DNA from: Rhodobacterales bacterium
GTDB taxonomy: Bacteria; Pseudomonadota; Alphaproteobacteria; Rhodobacterales; Rhodobacteraceae
Reading direction: 5' to 3'
Assembly (NCBI GenBank): GCA_013297695.1
Contig: JAAFHX010000008.1
Coordinates: forward strand, 1 to 47,371
Length of the DNA: 47,371 nt
Part shown: piece by piece, positions 32,893 to 42,683 of the stretch
Layout of the letters: each line of letters starts with the position of its first letter
How positions within the stretch are numbered: the first letter of the stretch is position 1
Position numbers and translations under genes: made by a program
The notes under the pieces: generated by a model
Told to the model about the DNA's origin: nothing
Seen by the model: only the letters and a program-made list of their open reading frames with translations
The model's database searches: none

Positions 32893-33777
32893 ATGAGCGT
32901 CACCGCCCTGAAACCCAAGGCCGCGCCTGTGGCAAAGCCGTCGGCGCAGGTGCTGCCGCTGCCGGTGACCCCAAGGCGGTCGAACCGGGCCGCTGCCGCA
33001 GGCCGGGTCTTCGCCGAACGGATCGCGCCGCCTCTGGTTGTGCTGACCGTGCTGCTGGCGATCTGGCAGCTTGCCTTTTCCGGCGTCGGGTCCAGCCTGC
33101 CTGCCCCGTCGGATGTCTGGACGCAAAGCCGAGAGCTGATCACCAGCCCGTTCTACGTCTATGGCACGCAGGACATCGGGCTGGGCTGGCGGGTGCTGAC
33201 CTCGCTGGAGCGCGTCGCCTACGGCTTCGGCCTTGCGGCGGTGGTGGGGGTGCTGGTGGGCGCGGTCATCGGGCAGTCGGTCTTGATGATGCGCGGCTTC
33301 GATCCGATCTTTCAGGTCCTGCGCACCGTGCCGCCGCTGGCCTGGCTGCCGATTTCGCTGGCCGCCTTCATGGACAGCCGCCCAAGCGCCATCTTCGTGA
33401 TCTTCATCACCGCGATCTGGCCGATCATCATCAATACCGCCGCCGGCGTGCGGGCCATCCCGCAGGATTACCGCAACGTGGCGGCGGTGCTGCGGCTGAA
33501 CCAGGTGGAGTTCTTCTGGAAGATCATGGTGCCATCCGCCGCGCCCTACATCTTTTCGGGGCTGCGCATCGGGGTGGGCCTGTCCTGGCTGGCCATCGTC
33601 GCGGCCGAGATGCTGACCGGCGGTGTGGGCATCGGGTTCTTCATCTGGGATGCGTGGAATTCATCGCGTCTGACCGACATCATCGTGGCGCTTCTGTACA
33701 TCGGCGTCACCGGATTTGTGCTTGACCGGCTGGTCGGCTGGATCGGCCGCGTCGTGTCGCGCGGCACGAGCGAATAG
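32893..33777 (+). CDS. nrtB: Nitrate ABC transporter permease (NrtB type)
   Basis: 294 residues with about six transmembrane helices and a family-typical segment ILRTVPPLAWLPISLAAF; EAA-like loop around DYRNVAAVLRLNQVEFFWKI. Begins 11 bases after nrtA. Confidence 0.92.
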   Translation: MSVTALKPKAAPVAKPSAQVLPLPVTPRRSNRAAAAGRVFAERIAPPLVVLTVLLAIWQLAFSGVGSSLPAPSDVWTQSRELITSPFYVYGTQDIGLGWRVLTSLERVAYGFGLAAVVGVLVGAVIGQSVLMMRGFDPIFQVLRTVPPLAWLPISLAAFMDSRPSAIFVIFITAIWPIIINTAAGVRAIPQDYRNVAAVLRLNQVEFFWKIMVPSAAPYIFSGLRIGVGLSWLAIVAAEMLTGGVGIGFFIWDAWNSSRLTDIIVALLYIGVTGFVLDRLVGWIGRVVSRGTSE

Positions 33778-33786
33778 GGGGCTGAC

Positions 33787-34581
33787 ATGGGCTATCTGAA
33801 GATCGACCGCGTGGTGAAAACCTATGCCAGCGGCCCGAAGGTGACCGAGGTTCTGTCCGACATCCGCCTGACCATCGACAAGGGCGAATTCGTGTCGATC
33901 ATCGGCCATTCGGGTTGCGGCAAGTCCACGCTGTTGAACCTGATCGCCGGGCTGACGCAGGTGACGACAGGCGCGATCATGCTGGACGGGCGCGAAGTGA
34001 ACGCCCCCGGACCAGACCGCGCCGTGGTGTTCCAGAACCACAGCCTGCTGCCCTGGCTGACGGTCTATGACAACGTAAGGCTGGCCGTTTCCAAGGTGTT
34101 CGGGTCGAAGAAGACCAAGGCCGAACGGCATGACTGGATCATGCAGAACCTTGATCTGGTGCAGATGAGTCATGCCGCAGACAAGCGGCCCGGCGAGATC
34201 TCGGGCGGCATGCGGCAGCGCGTGGGCATTGCCCGCGCGCTGGCGATGGAGCCGAAAATCCTGCTGCTGGACGAACCCTTCGGCGCGCTGGACGCGTTGA
34301 CGCGGGCGCATCTGCAAGAGGCGGTGATGGAAATCCATGCGCGCCTTGGCAACACCATGATCATGATCACCCATGACGTGGACGAGGCCGTTCTGCTGGC
34401 CGACCGCATCGTGATGATGACGAACGGCCCCGCCGCGACCATCGGCGAGGTGCTTCCGGTGAACATTCCCCGCCCGCGCAACCGGATCGCGCTGGCCGCC
34501 AACCCCGATTACCTCCGTGCCCGCGAGGCGGTGCTGCGGTTCCTCTATGAACGTCACCGTTTCGTCGAAGCGGCGGAGTAA
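33787..34581 (+). CDS. nrtC: Nitrate ABC transporter ATPase (NrtC/NrtD type)
   Basis: 264 residues: Walker A GHSGCGKS, signature ISGGMRQRVGIARAL, Walker B LLLDEPFGALDAL, switch His in ITHDVDEA. A single short ATPase; it lacks the NrtA-like C-terminal domain of cyanobacterial NrtC, so it works as a homodimer like NrtD or NasD. Confidence 0.9.
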   Translation: MGYLKIDRVVKTYASGPKVTEVLSDIRLTIDKGEFVSIIGHSGCGKSTLLNLIAGLTQVTTGAIMLDGREVNAPGPDRAVVFQNHSLLPWLTVYDNVRLAVSKVFGSKKTKAERHDWIMQNLDLVQMSHAADKRPGEISGGMRQRVGIARALAMEPKILLLDEPFGALDALTRAHLQEAVMEIHARLGNTMIMITHDVDEAVLLADRIVMMTNGPAATIGEVLPVNIPRPRNRIALAANPDYLRAREAVLRFLYERHRFVEAAE

Positions 34582-34586
34582 CTCAC

Positions 34587-37013
34587 ATGACACAAAGACT
34601 TGTGGTGATCGGCGCGGGCATGGCCTCGGGCCGGATGCTGGAACACATGTTCGACGCGGGCGGCGACGTGGCCGTGACGCTGTTCAACGCCGAACCGCGC
34701 GGCAACTACAACCGGCTGATGCTGTCGCCGGTGCTGTCGGGCGAAAAGACCTATGACCAGATCGTGACGCACGATGCCGGTTGGTACGAAAGCCGTGGCG
34801 TGGATTGCCGGTTCGGCGAGCCGGTGGTGAAGATCGACCGCGACCGCAAGGTGGTGGTGTCGAAATCGGGCGAGACCCCGTATGACGCGCTGGTGATCGC
34901 CACCGGGTCAGCACCGTTCATCATCCCGGTTCCGGGCAAGGACCTGCCGGGTGTGTGCACCTACCGCGACCTGGAAGATACCAATGCGATGATCGCGGCC
35001 TCGGGGCCCGGCGCGAATGCCGTGGTCATCGGCGGAGGCCTGCTGGGGCTCGAGGCGGCAGCGGGCATGGCCGCACGCGGGGCTTCGGTCACGGTGATCC
35101 ACCTGATGGGCCACTTGATGGAGCGTCAGTTGGACCCCGCCGCAGGCTATCTTCTGCAGAGGGACCTGGAACGGCGCGGCATCCGCATCCATTGCAAGGG
35201 CGCGACCAAGGCCATTCTGGGCAAGGACAGGGTCGAGGCGGTGCTGCTGGAGGATGGCACCGTCTATCCCGCCGATCTGGTCTGCATGGCCGTGGGCATC
35301 CGCCCCGAGGTGCGTCTGGCCAATGACGCGCATCTGGAGGTGGGGCGCGGCATCACGGTGGATGACCGGATGTGCACCTCCGATCCCGCGATCTTTGCGC
35401 TTGGCGAATGTGTGGAACATGACAAGCAGTTGTTCGGCCTTGTGGCCCCGCTCTACGATCAGGCACGCGTGCTGGCCGCGACCCTGCTGGGGCAGGAGGC
35501 CGCCTTTGCCCCGGTGCAGACGGCGACCAAGCTGAAGGTGACCGGCGTCGATCTGTTCAGCGCGGGCGATTTCGCCGAAGGGCCGGGGCGCGAGGATATC
35601 GTGTTCCGCGATCCCGGGCGCGGCGTCTACAAGCGGCTGATCCTGGAAGGCGACCGGCTGATCGGTGCCGTCATGTATGGCGACACGGCCGATGGCGCGT
35701 GGTTCTTCGACCACATCAAGGCGGGCCGCGATGTCTCCGACCTGCGCGAGACTCTGATCTTCGGCCCCGCCTTTGCCGGGGGGGCATCCGCAAACCCTCG
35801 GGCAGCCGTTGCAGCCTTGCCGCCTGAGGCGGAAATCTGTGGCTGCAACGGCGTTTGCAAGGGCAGGATCATGACCGCCATCGACAGCGGGGCCGTCACG
35901 CTGGATGCCGTGCGCGCCACGACCAAGGCCAGCGCCTCTTGCGGCAGTTGCACCGGGCTGGTGGAACAGGTGATGGCGCTGGCCCTTGGCGACGGCTTTG
36001 TCGCCAATGCCAATCCCCCGATGTGCAAATGCACCGATCACACGCATGAGGATGTGCGGCGGCTGATCAAGTCGATGGGGCTGAAATCCATTCCGGCGGT
36101 GATGCAGGACCTGGGCTGGAAAACCGTGGGCGGCTGTGCAAGCTGCCGACCGGCGCTGAACTACTACCTGATCGCCGACTGGCCGATGGAGTATCGCGAC
36201 GACCGCCAGTCGCGGTTCGTGAACGAACGCAACCACGCCAATATCCAGAAGGACGGCACCTATTCCGTGGTGCCCCGCATGTGGGGCGGGGTCACCAACC
36301 CCGCCGAACTGCGCGCCATCGCCGATGCCGCCGAGAAGTACAACGTGCCGATGGTCAAGGTCACGGGTGGCCAGCGGATCGACCTGCTGGGGGTGCGGAA
36401 ACAGGACCTGCCGGCAATCTGGTCGGACCTGAACGCCGCCGGCATGGTCAGCGGCCACGCCTATGCCAAGGGGCTGCGCACGGTGAAGACCTGCGTCGGG
36501 ACCGAGTTCTGCCGCTTTGGCACGCAGGATTCCACCGGCCTTGGCATCCGGCTGGAAAAGCTGCTGTGGGGGTCGTGGACCCCTGCAAAGGTGAAACTTG
36601 GCGTTTCCGGCTGCCCGCGCAACTGCGCCGAGGCGACCTGCAAGGATATCGGCGTGGTCTGCGTCGACTCCGGCTACGAGATCAGCGTGGCCGGGGCCGC
36701 CGGGATGGAGGTAAAGGAAACCGAGTTCCTGATCCATGTCGCCACCGAGGAGGAGGTGATGGAAGTGATTGCCGCCTTCACCCAGTTGTACCGCGAGAAT
36801 GCCCGCTATCTGCACCGCATCTACAAATGGGTGGCCAAGGTCGGGCTCGACTGGTGCCGGGCACAGATCGAAGACCCCGGGAACCGACGCGCGCTGTACG
36901 CCCGGTTCCAGCAAAGTCAGGCGGTCTATCAGGTCGATCCCTGGGCCGAACATGCCGCCACCCCGGCAGACTGGGCACCGATTGCCGACCTGACGCTGAG
37001 GGCCGCAGAATGA
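34587..37013 (+). CDS. nirB: Assimilatory NADH-dependent nitrite reductase, large subunit
   Basis: 808 residues. Reduces nitrite to ammonium in the cytosol. Domains in order: FAD/NADH oxidoreductase (GAGMASG near 9-15 and GGGLLG 149-154), first BFD-like [2Fe-2S] domain (Cys418, 420, 452, 455), second Cys cluster (480, 482, 517, 520), nitrite reductase ferredoxin-like half domain and the siroheme/[4Fe-4S] domain (Cys636, 642, 676, 680 in TCVGTEFC and GCPRNC). All key cysteines are present. Overlaps nirD by ATGA. Confidence 0.96.
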   Translation: MTQRLVVIGAGMASGRMLEHMFDAGGDVAVTLFNAEPRGNYNRLMLSPVLSGEKTYDQIVTHDAGWYESRGVDCRFGEPVVKIDRDRKVVVSKSGETPYDALVIATGSAPFIIPVPGKDLPGVCTYRDLEDTNAMIAASGPGANAVVIGGGLLGLEAAAGMAARGASVTVIHLMGHLMERQLDPAAGYLLQRDLERRGIRIHCKGATKAILGKDRVEAVLLEDGTVYPADLVCMAVGIRPEVRLANDAHLEVGRGITVDDRMCTSDPAIFALGECVEHDKQLFGLVAPLYDQARVLAATLLGQEAAFAPVQTATKLKVTGVDLFSAGDFAEGPGREDIVFRDPGRGVYKRLILEGDRLIGAVMYGDTADGAWFFDHIKAGRDVSDLRETLIFGPAFAGGASANPRAAVAALPPEAEICGCNGVCKGRIMTAIDSGAVTLDAVRATTKASASCGSCTGLVEQVMALALGDGFVANANPPMCKCTDHTHEDVRRLIKSMGLKSIPAVMQDLGWKTVGGCASCRPALNYYLIADWPMEYRDDRQSRFVNERNHANIQKDGTYSVVPRMWGGVTNPAELRAIADAAEKYNVPMVKVTGGQRIDLLGVRKQDLPAIWSDLNAAGMVSGHAYAKGLRTVKTCVGTEFCRFGTQDSTGLGIRLEKLLWGSWTPAKVKLGVSGCPRNCAEATCKDIGVVCVDSGYEISVAGAAGMEVKETEFLIHVATEEEVMEVIAAFTQLYRENARYLHRIYKWVAKVGLDWCRAQIEDPGNRRALYARFQQSQAVYQVDPWAEHAATPADWAPIADLTLRAAE

Positions 37014-37345
37014 CCTTGTATGTCGATATCGCCGCACTGGACGACATTCCGCGTCAGGGCGCGCGGGTGGTCAGGACCCCGGCGGGTTGCGTCGCGGTGT
37101 TCCGCACTGCCGACGATCAGGTCTTTGCGCTGGAAGACCGCTGCCCCCACAAGGGCGGCCCGCTGTCAGAAGGCATCGTGCATGGCACGTCGGTCACCTG
37201 CCCGCTGCATGCCTGGGTGTTCGACCTGAACACCGGGCAGGCGCAGGGCACCGACGACGGGGCGGTGCGCCGCTTTGCCGTCCGTGTGGCGGCGGGGCGC
37301 GTCTTGCTGGATGCGTCTTTGCTGGCCCGGCGTTCGGCGGCATGA
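37010..37345 (+). CDS. nirD: Nitrite reductase small subunit with Rieske centre
   Basis: 111 residues. Rieske-like fold; here the cluster ligands are kept (Cys45-His47 in CPHKGG and Cys64-His67 in CPLHAW), unlike NirD proteins that have lost them. It would move electrons within the NirBD (NasBG) complex. Overlaps nirB and nasA by ATGA at both ends. Confidence 0.93.
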   Translation: MTLYVDIAALDDIPRQGARVVRTPAGCVAVFRTADDQVFALEDRCPHKGGPLSEGIVHGTSVTCPLHAWVFDLNTGQAQGTDDGAVRRFAVRVAAGRVLLDASLLARRSAA

Positions 37346-39942
37346 CGGCCGGCTTGCGCACCACCTGCCCCTATTGCGGCGTCGGCTGCGGGGTGCTGGC
37401 AACGCCCGACGGCGCGGGCGGCGTGCAGATCAAGGGCGACCCCGACCACCCCGCCAACCTTGGGCGGCTCTGCGTCAAGGGGGCGGCCCTGGGGGAAACC
37501 ATGACCGCGGCAGGTCGCCTTCTTGCCCCGCGCATCGGCGGGGCCGAGGCGACGTGGGAAACGGCGCTGGACCTGATCGCGGGCCGGTTTTCCGATACCA
37601 TCGCGGCCCACGGGCCGGATTCGGTGGCGCTGTATGTCTCGGGGCAGTTGCTGACCGAGGATTACTATGTGGCCAACAAGCTGATGAAGGGCTTCATCGG
37701 CAGCGCCAACATCGACACCAATTCGCGGCTGTGCATGGCCAGTTCGGTGGCAGGCCACCGCCGCGCCTTCGGGACAGATACCGTGCCGGGGCAGTATGAA
37801 GACCTTGAACTGGCCGATCTGGTGGTGCTGGTCGGCAGCAACCTCGCCTGGTGCCACCCGGTCCTGCATCAGCGGCTGATCGCGGCCCGGGCCGCGCGCC
37901 CGGCGCTGCGGATCGTGGTGATCGACCCGCGCCGCACGGCGGCCTGCGAAGGGGCCGACCTGCATCTGGCATTGGCCCCCGGCGCGGACGGGCATCTGTT
38001 CAACCTGCTTCTGTGCCATCTGGCCGACGCGGGCCGTCTGAACCACGACTACCTGCGCAATGTCACCGGGCTGGAGGCTGCCCTTGCCGCCGCCCGCGCC
38101 AGCACGCCCGCCGAGACCGGCCTTGCCCCGGCCGATCTGGCGCGGTTCCTGACCCTGTGGGCCGGCACGGAAAAGGTCGTCACCGTCTATTCCCAAGGCA
38201 TCAACCAGTCCGACACGGGCACCGACAAGGTGAACGCGATCCTGAACTGCCACCTTGCCACCGGCCGCATCGGCCGCCCCGGCATGGGGCCGTTTTCCGT
38301 CACCGGCCAGCCGAACGCCATGGGCGGACGCGAGGTGGGGGGCATGGCCAACACCCTCGCCTGCCATCTGGAGATCGAGAACCCCGCCCACCGCGCCGCC
38401 GTGCAGGGTTTCTGGGCCAGCCCGCGCATGGCCGACCGGCCGGGGCTCAAGGCGGTGGACATGTTCCGCGCCGTCGAAGAGGGCCGGATCAAGGCCCTGT
38501 GGATTCTGCACACCAACCCGGCGGTGACCCTGCCCGACGCGGGCCGCGTCGCCCGTGCCATCGCCGCCTGCGACTTTGTCGCGGTCAGCGACATCCGCGC
38601 CGAAACCGACACCGCCCGGCTGGCCGATGTGCTGCTGCCCGCGACCGGATGGGGCGAAAAGGACGGCACCGTCACCAACTCGGAACGCATGATCAGCCGC
38701 CAGCGCGCCTTTGCCCCGCCCCCCGGTCAGGCGCGGCCCGACTGGTGGCACCTGGCGCAGGTGGCGCAGCGCATGGGCTTTGCCGGGTTCGACTGGGATG
38801 GCCCTGCCGCGATTTTTGCCGAACACGCGGCGCTGTCCGCCGTGGCGGGGGTTTTGGGCAGCGACTTCGACATCTCGGGCCTGACAGAAGCCGACTTTCC
38901 CGACCTGACCCCGGTCGTCTGGCCGCAAGCCGTCAAGAAGGGCGGGCGGTTCTTTGCCGACGGGCGGTTCCACACGCCCGACGGGCGCGCCCGGATGGTG
39001 GCGGTCACCGCCTGCCTGCCAACAGCGGCAGCGCCCGATACCCCGTTCCGACTGAACACCGGCCGCATCCGCGACCAGTGGCACACGATGACCCGCACCG
39101 GCCTTGCCCCGCGCCTGTCGCAGCATCTGGGCGAACCCTATCTGGAGATCAACCCGGCCGACGCCACACGTCTGGGCCTTGTGCCCGCCACTCTGGCCGA
39201 GGTGTCCAACGCGCAGGGCCGCGCGATCCTGAGGGTTCTTGTCAGCGACCGTGTGGCCCCCGGCCATCCCTTTGCGCCGATCCACTGGACGGGCGAGACT
39301 GCGCCGTCGGGCCGGATCGACGTGCTTGTTCCGGGGCTGACCGACCCGCTGTCGGGCCAGCCCGCCAGCAAATCCGCCGCCGTGGCGATCCGGCCCTTTG
39401 CCGCCCGCTGGCACGGTTTCGCCGTCACGCGCGGCGACCTGTGGCCCGATTGCGCCTACTGGGCCAAGTCCCCGGTTGCGGGCGGTGTGCAGGCGGAACT
39501 GGCCGGAGAGGCTGTGCCGGACGACTGGGCGACCTGGGCGGCAACGCTGTTCAATCTGACAGCACCTTCGGCCATGCTGGCCGACCCCGCGCGCGGACTG
39601 GCCCGCCTGGCCTTTGTCAGCGAAGGGCGGCTTGAGGCTGCGCTGTTCGTCTCGCGCGATCCGGTCCGTCTGTCGCGGGGCCATGTTGCGGGCCTTCTGG
39701 GAGGCGACGGCCAGGGCGCGCTTGCCGGTCACCCCGGCGCCGACCGGCCCGACCCCGGCCCCACCGTCTGCGCCTGCCTGAACGTCGGGCTGAACACCAT
39801 CCTGCGCGCCCTTTCCGACACCGCCCTGCTGTCGGTCGAGGCCATCGGCACCGCCCTGGGGGCCGGCACGAACTGCGGGTCATGCCGCCCCGAACTTGCC
39901 GCCCTGATCGCACGTCACCAGCACCGCGAGGCCGCCGAATGA
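37342..39942 (+). CDS. nasA: Assimilatory nitrate reductase, catalytic subunit with C-terminal [2Fe-2S] domain
   Basis: 866 residues. Reduces nitrate to nitrite. N-terminal [4Fe-4S] binding Cys9, Cys12, Cys16 and Cys44 (CPYCGVGC...LCVKG), the Mo-bis-MGD domains, a molydopterin dinucleotide-binding segment (RLNTGRIRDQWHTMTRTG), then a BFD-like [2Fe-2S] domain at the C-terminus (Cys810, 812, 845, 848), similar to that in NirB. There is no separate flavoprotein subunit in the operon, so NirB may feed electrons to NasA, as reported for Paracoccus NasBGC. Overlaps nirD and the methyltransferase gene by ATGA. Confidence 0.95.
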   Translation: MTAGLRTTCPYCGVGCGVLATPDGAGGVQIKGDPDHPANLGRLCVKGAALGETMTAAGRLLAPRIGGAEATWETALDLIAGRFSDTIAAHGPDSVALYVSGQLLTEDYYVANKLMKGFIGSANIDTNSRLCMASSVAGHRRAFGTDTVPGQYEDLELADLVVLVGSNLAWCHPVLHQRLIAARAARPALRIVVIDPRRTAACEGADLHLALAPGADGHLFNLLLCHLADAGRLNHDYLRNVTGLEAALAAARASTPAETGLAPADLARFLTLWAGTEKVVTVYSQGINQSDTGTDKVNAILNCHLATGRIGRPGMGPFSVTGQPNAMGGREVGGMANTLACHLEIENPAHRAAVQGFWASPRMADRPGLKAVDMFRAVEEGRIKALWILHTNPAVTLPDAGRVARAIAACDFVAVSDIRAETDTARLADVLLPATGWGEKDGTVTNSERMISRQRAFAPPPGQARPDWWHLAQVAQRMGFAGFDWDGPAAIFAEHAALSAVAGVLGSDFDISGLTEADFPDLTPVVWPQAVKKGGRFFADGRFHTPDGRARMVAVTACLPTAAAPDTPFRLNTGRIRDQWHTMTRTGLAPRLSQHLGEPYLEINPADATRLGLVPATLAEVSNAQGRAILRVLVSDRVAPGHPFAPIHWTGETAPSGRIDVLVPGLTDPLSGQPASKSAAVAIRPFAARWHGFAVTRGDLWPDCAYWAKSPVAGGVQAELAGEAVPDDWATWAATLFNLTAPSAMLADPARGLARLAFVSEGRLEAALFVSRDPVRLSRGHVAGLLGGDGQGALAGHPGADRPDPGPTVCACLNVGLNTILRALSDTALLSVEAIGTALGAGTNCGSCRPELAALIARHQHREAAE

Positions 39943-40775
39943 GCATTCACGAAAACCCGTCCCACCTCGTGCCCGACCTTCGGTCCTGTGCAAAGGGCCG
40001 CATCAGCCTTGTCGGTGCGGGGCCGGGGGCGGTCGATCTGATGACCCTGCGGGCGATCCGCTGCCTTGGGGTGGCGGACGTGGTGTTCTACGACCGGCTG
40101 GTCGATCCCGAAGCGCTGACGTTCGTCCGCCCCGGTGTCCGCAAGGTGTTTGTCGGCAAGGAAGTGGGCGACCACAGTTGGCCACAGCACCGCATCAACG
40201 CCGCAATCGTCGCCGCCGCTCTGCAGGGGCAGCATGTGGTCCGGCTGAAATCCGGTGATCCGTCGATCTTTGGCCGCGCATCCGAGGAAATCGCCGCCGC
40301 CCGCGCGCAGGGGATCAAGATCGACATCATCCCCGGCGTGACCGCCGCAAGCGCCGCCGCTGCCAGCCTGTGCCAGCCTCTGACGGAACGCGGCGTGACC
40401 GACCGTGTGGTGCTGGCCACCGCCACCTGCCGGCCGGGCGACCTTCCTTCCGACCTGAACGACATGGCCCGACCGGGTACGACCCTGGTCTTCTACATGG
40501 CCATGCAGCAACTGGCGGGCCTGACAGAGCAGTTGCTGACGGCAGGCGTTGACCCGGACCAGCCTGTCACCATCGCCGCGAACGTGGCCCGCACAGAGGG
40601 ACGAGTGCTGCACACGCGCCTGGTGGCCATGGCCCGTGACTGTGCGCAGGCGGCCATGACGAACCCTGCCGTCATCCTTTTGCATCTGGCCAAGACGACC
40701 GGGATGGGCCGCCTTCCCGCGCCCCCGGTCGCCGGGGCAACGCCCGAAACCGGGCATCCTGTGTCGGCTTTCTGA
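39939..40775 (+). CDS. cobA: Uroporphyrinogen-III C-methyltransferase
   Basis: 278 residues. SAM-dependent double methylation of uroporphyrinogen III to precorrin-2, here to supply siroheme for NirB. Motifs VGAGPGAVDLMTLRA, VVFYDRLV, RLKSGDPSIFGRA and IPGVTAASAAAA. It has an N-terminal extension of about 20 residues and lacks the CysG dehydrogenase/ferrochelatase half, which must come from elsewhere. Overlaps nasA by ATGA; last gene of the nitrate operon. Confidence 0.93.
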   Translation: MSIHENPSHLVPDLRSCAKGRISLVGAGPGAVDLMTLRAIRCLGVADVVFYDRLVDPEALTFVRPGVRKVFVGKEVGDHSWPQHRINAAIVAAALQGQHVVRLKSGDPSIFGRASEEIAAARAQGIKIDIIPGVTAASAAAASLCQPLTERGVTDRVVLATATCRPGDLPSDLNDMARPGTTLVFYMAMQQLAGLTEQLLTAGVDPDQPVTIAANVARTEGRVLHTRLVAMARDCAQAAMTNPAVILLHLAKTTGMGRLPAPPVAGATPETGHPVSAF

Positions 40776-41133
40776 AGGCGCGCAGGGTTGCCCGGAAGGT
40801 CGAGCGCCGGATCAGGGGATGCTTTTCCGTCCCGTTCCTTCCCCCGTTGGTGACCCCGCCCGAGTCTCGGCGGCACGGGATGGGTGCCGATGTCGCCCCG
40901 GGGCACAGCGGCGTCCATGCCCGAAAGGGGGGCATCGCAGGGCGATCCGGATGGCACGCGCCCTGCGACAGGTGCGGCGGCCCCCGCACCGCAGACAGGG
41001 ACCCGCCCCCTGCCCTTTCGTCAGGCCGGACTGTCTGCGGGGGCCGGCAAGGCAATGCCTGACCGGTCAAGCCAGACCGCACGCCTGCTTGTGCACGGCA
41101 GCCTGCCTGCCCGATGTTCGGGGTGATCCGGGG
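40776..41133. other. 358-base convergent gap between cobA and the sugar ABC ATPase gene
   Basis: No convincing gene. It carries ATGCCC-N7-GGGCAT (40917-40935), a terminator-like hairpin, and a larger inverted repeat at 40989-41040. Both operons converge here, so bidirectional termination is the simplest role. Confidence 0.6.
40989..41040. repeat. 10-bp perfect inverted repeat with 32-base centre
   Basis: CCGCAGACAG (40989-40998) and its exact complement CTGTCTGCGG (41031-41040). The centre contains a smaller CCTG/CAGG pair, giving a two-tier hairpin. Could be a bidirectional terminator or the core of a small RNA. Confidence 0.6.
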
Positions 41134-42663
41134 TCAGACCGGCTCGGTCATCTCGCCGGTATTCATCAGGTGGGACAGGGCCGGGGCTGTCAGGCGGGGC
41201 CCGGACAGTTCGCCGCAGATGCGTCCGCGGTGAAAGACCAGAACCCGGTCGCAACTGGTCACGAGTTCCTCCAGATCGGTTGACAGGTAAAGGATGACTG
41301 CCCCCTTGGTTGCGGTCTGCTGCAAAAGCTGGTTGATCTCGGCCCTGGCGCCGATATCGACGCCGCGGGTCGGATCGTCGAGCAGCAGAAGCGTCGGGCC
41401 GCAATCCAGCCATTTGGCCAGCACGACCTTTTGCTGGTTGCCCCCCGACAGCGACCCCGCTGCCAGAAGGACCGACGGGGATTTCACGCCCACCTGTTCG
41501 GCCAGCCGCGCCGCACGCTGGCGCAAGGTCCCCGTGGCCAGAAGGCCCCCGTCGCGCGCCAGCCCGACCGACCGGACCTGGACGATGTTTTCCCAGATCG
41601 GCTTGTCCAGCATCAGGCCCAGCTTGCGCCGGTCGCCCGAGACAAAGGCCACCCCGTTCCGCACCGCTTCGCGGAAAGAGGGCGACCGGTCCCGCCCGCC
41701 CGGCAGGCTGATCCGCCCGCCCGTCAGCGGCGTCAGCCCGGCAATCGCCGCGATGATGGCCGCAGGGCCGGAACCGGCAAGACCGGACAGGCCCACGATC
41801 TCGCCCGGTTCGGCAGCAAAGCTGACCCCGGAAAGGCCGTCGGCGGTGCTGACACCGGTCACTTTCAGGCCATTGCCCGACACGGCAGGGCGTGCCGGGA
41901 CCGCACGCGGGACCGCTGCCCGTTCGGCGCGCCGTGCCTCGCCCGTGGTGCCCAGCATCGCCGCCACGATATCGGGCATCGTCAGGGTCTTGAGGTCGGC
42001 CTGCGCCAGGACCACCTTGCCATCCTGCAGGATGGTCACCTCGTCGCACAGGCTCATCACCTCTTCCAGGATGTGCGACACGAACACGACGCCCACCTTT
42101 CGTGTCCGCAGGATGCGCAGGATCTTCAGCAGCCGTTCGCTTTCGCCCGCCTCCAGCGCCGAGGTGGGTTCGTCCAAGAGCAGCACCGAGGGCTGCGAGA
42201 TCAGCGCCTTGGCGATTTCCAGCAACTGCCGCTCGGCCAGCGTCAGCGCCGAGACCGGCGTGGTCAGGCGGCGCTCGATCCCCAGTTCCTCCAGCACCGG
42301 CAGCGCAAGGTCGCGCATCCGGCGGCGGTCGATCAGCGGCCCAAGGCGCGGTTCGCGCATCGGAAAGAGGTTGTCGAGGATGTCGAGGTGCGGAAACAGG
42401 CTGAGTTCCTGCGCCACCACCGCGACCCCCTTGCTCAGCGCCTGCGCGGTGCTGCGAAAGCTGGTTTCAGCCCCCATCAGGCGCAGGGACCCGGTATCGG
42501 GGCGCACGGCGCCGGTCATGATCTTGACCAGCGTCGATTTTCCTGCCCCGTTCTCGCCCAGCAGGGCATGCACGCTGCCGGGGCGGACGGCAAAGTCCAC
42601 CCCCTTCAGCGCCCTTACCCCGCCATAGGCCTTGGCGATACCCTGTGCTTGCAGCGCGTACAT
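41134..42663 (-). CDS. Sugar-type ABC transporter ATPase (RbsA/MglA family)
   Basis: 509 residues with two fused nucleotide-binding domains. First: Walker A GENGAGKS, signature LTLAERQLLEIAKAL, Walker B LLLDEPTSALE. Second: degenerate Walker A (GLAGSGPA), signature LSGGNQQKVVLAKWL, Walker B LLLDDPTRGVD. This asymmetry is normal for the family. Last gene of a minus-strand operon with binding protein and permease; 20 bases separate it from the binding-protein gene. Confidence 0.93.
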   Translation of the reverse strand: MYALQAQGIAKAYGGVRALKGVDFAVRPGSVHALLGENGAGKSTLVKIMTGAVRPDTGSLRLMGAETSFRSTAQALSKGVAVVAQELSLFPHLDILDNLFPMREPRLGPLIDRRRMRDLALPVLEELGIERRLTTPVSALTLAERQLLEIAKALISQPSVLLLDEPTSALEAGESERLLKILRILRTRKVGVVFVSHILEEVMSLCDEVTILQDGKVVLAQADLKTLTMPDIVAAMLGTTGEARRAERAAVPRAVPARPAVSGNGLKVTGVSTADGLSGVSFAAEPGEIVGLSGLAGSGPAAIIAAIAGLTPLTGGRISLPGGRDRSPSFREAVRNGVAFVSGDRRKLGLMLDKPIWENIVQVRSVGLARDGGLLATGTLRQRAARLAEQVGVKSPSVLLAAGSLSGGNQQKVVLAKWLDCGPTLLLLDDPTRGVDIGARAEINQLLQQTATKGAVILYLSTDLEELVTSCDRVLVFHRGRICGELSGPRLTAPALSHLMNTGEMTEPV

Positions 42664-42683
42664 GCGACCCCCGCGACCCTGGC

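Noticed and set aside
37117-39732. 871-codon open frame on the minus strand opposite nasA
   Set aside because: Shadow of nasA; low-complexity composition and no recognisable motif.
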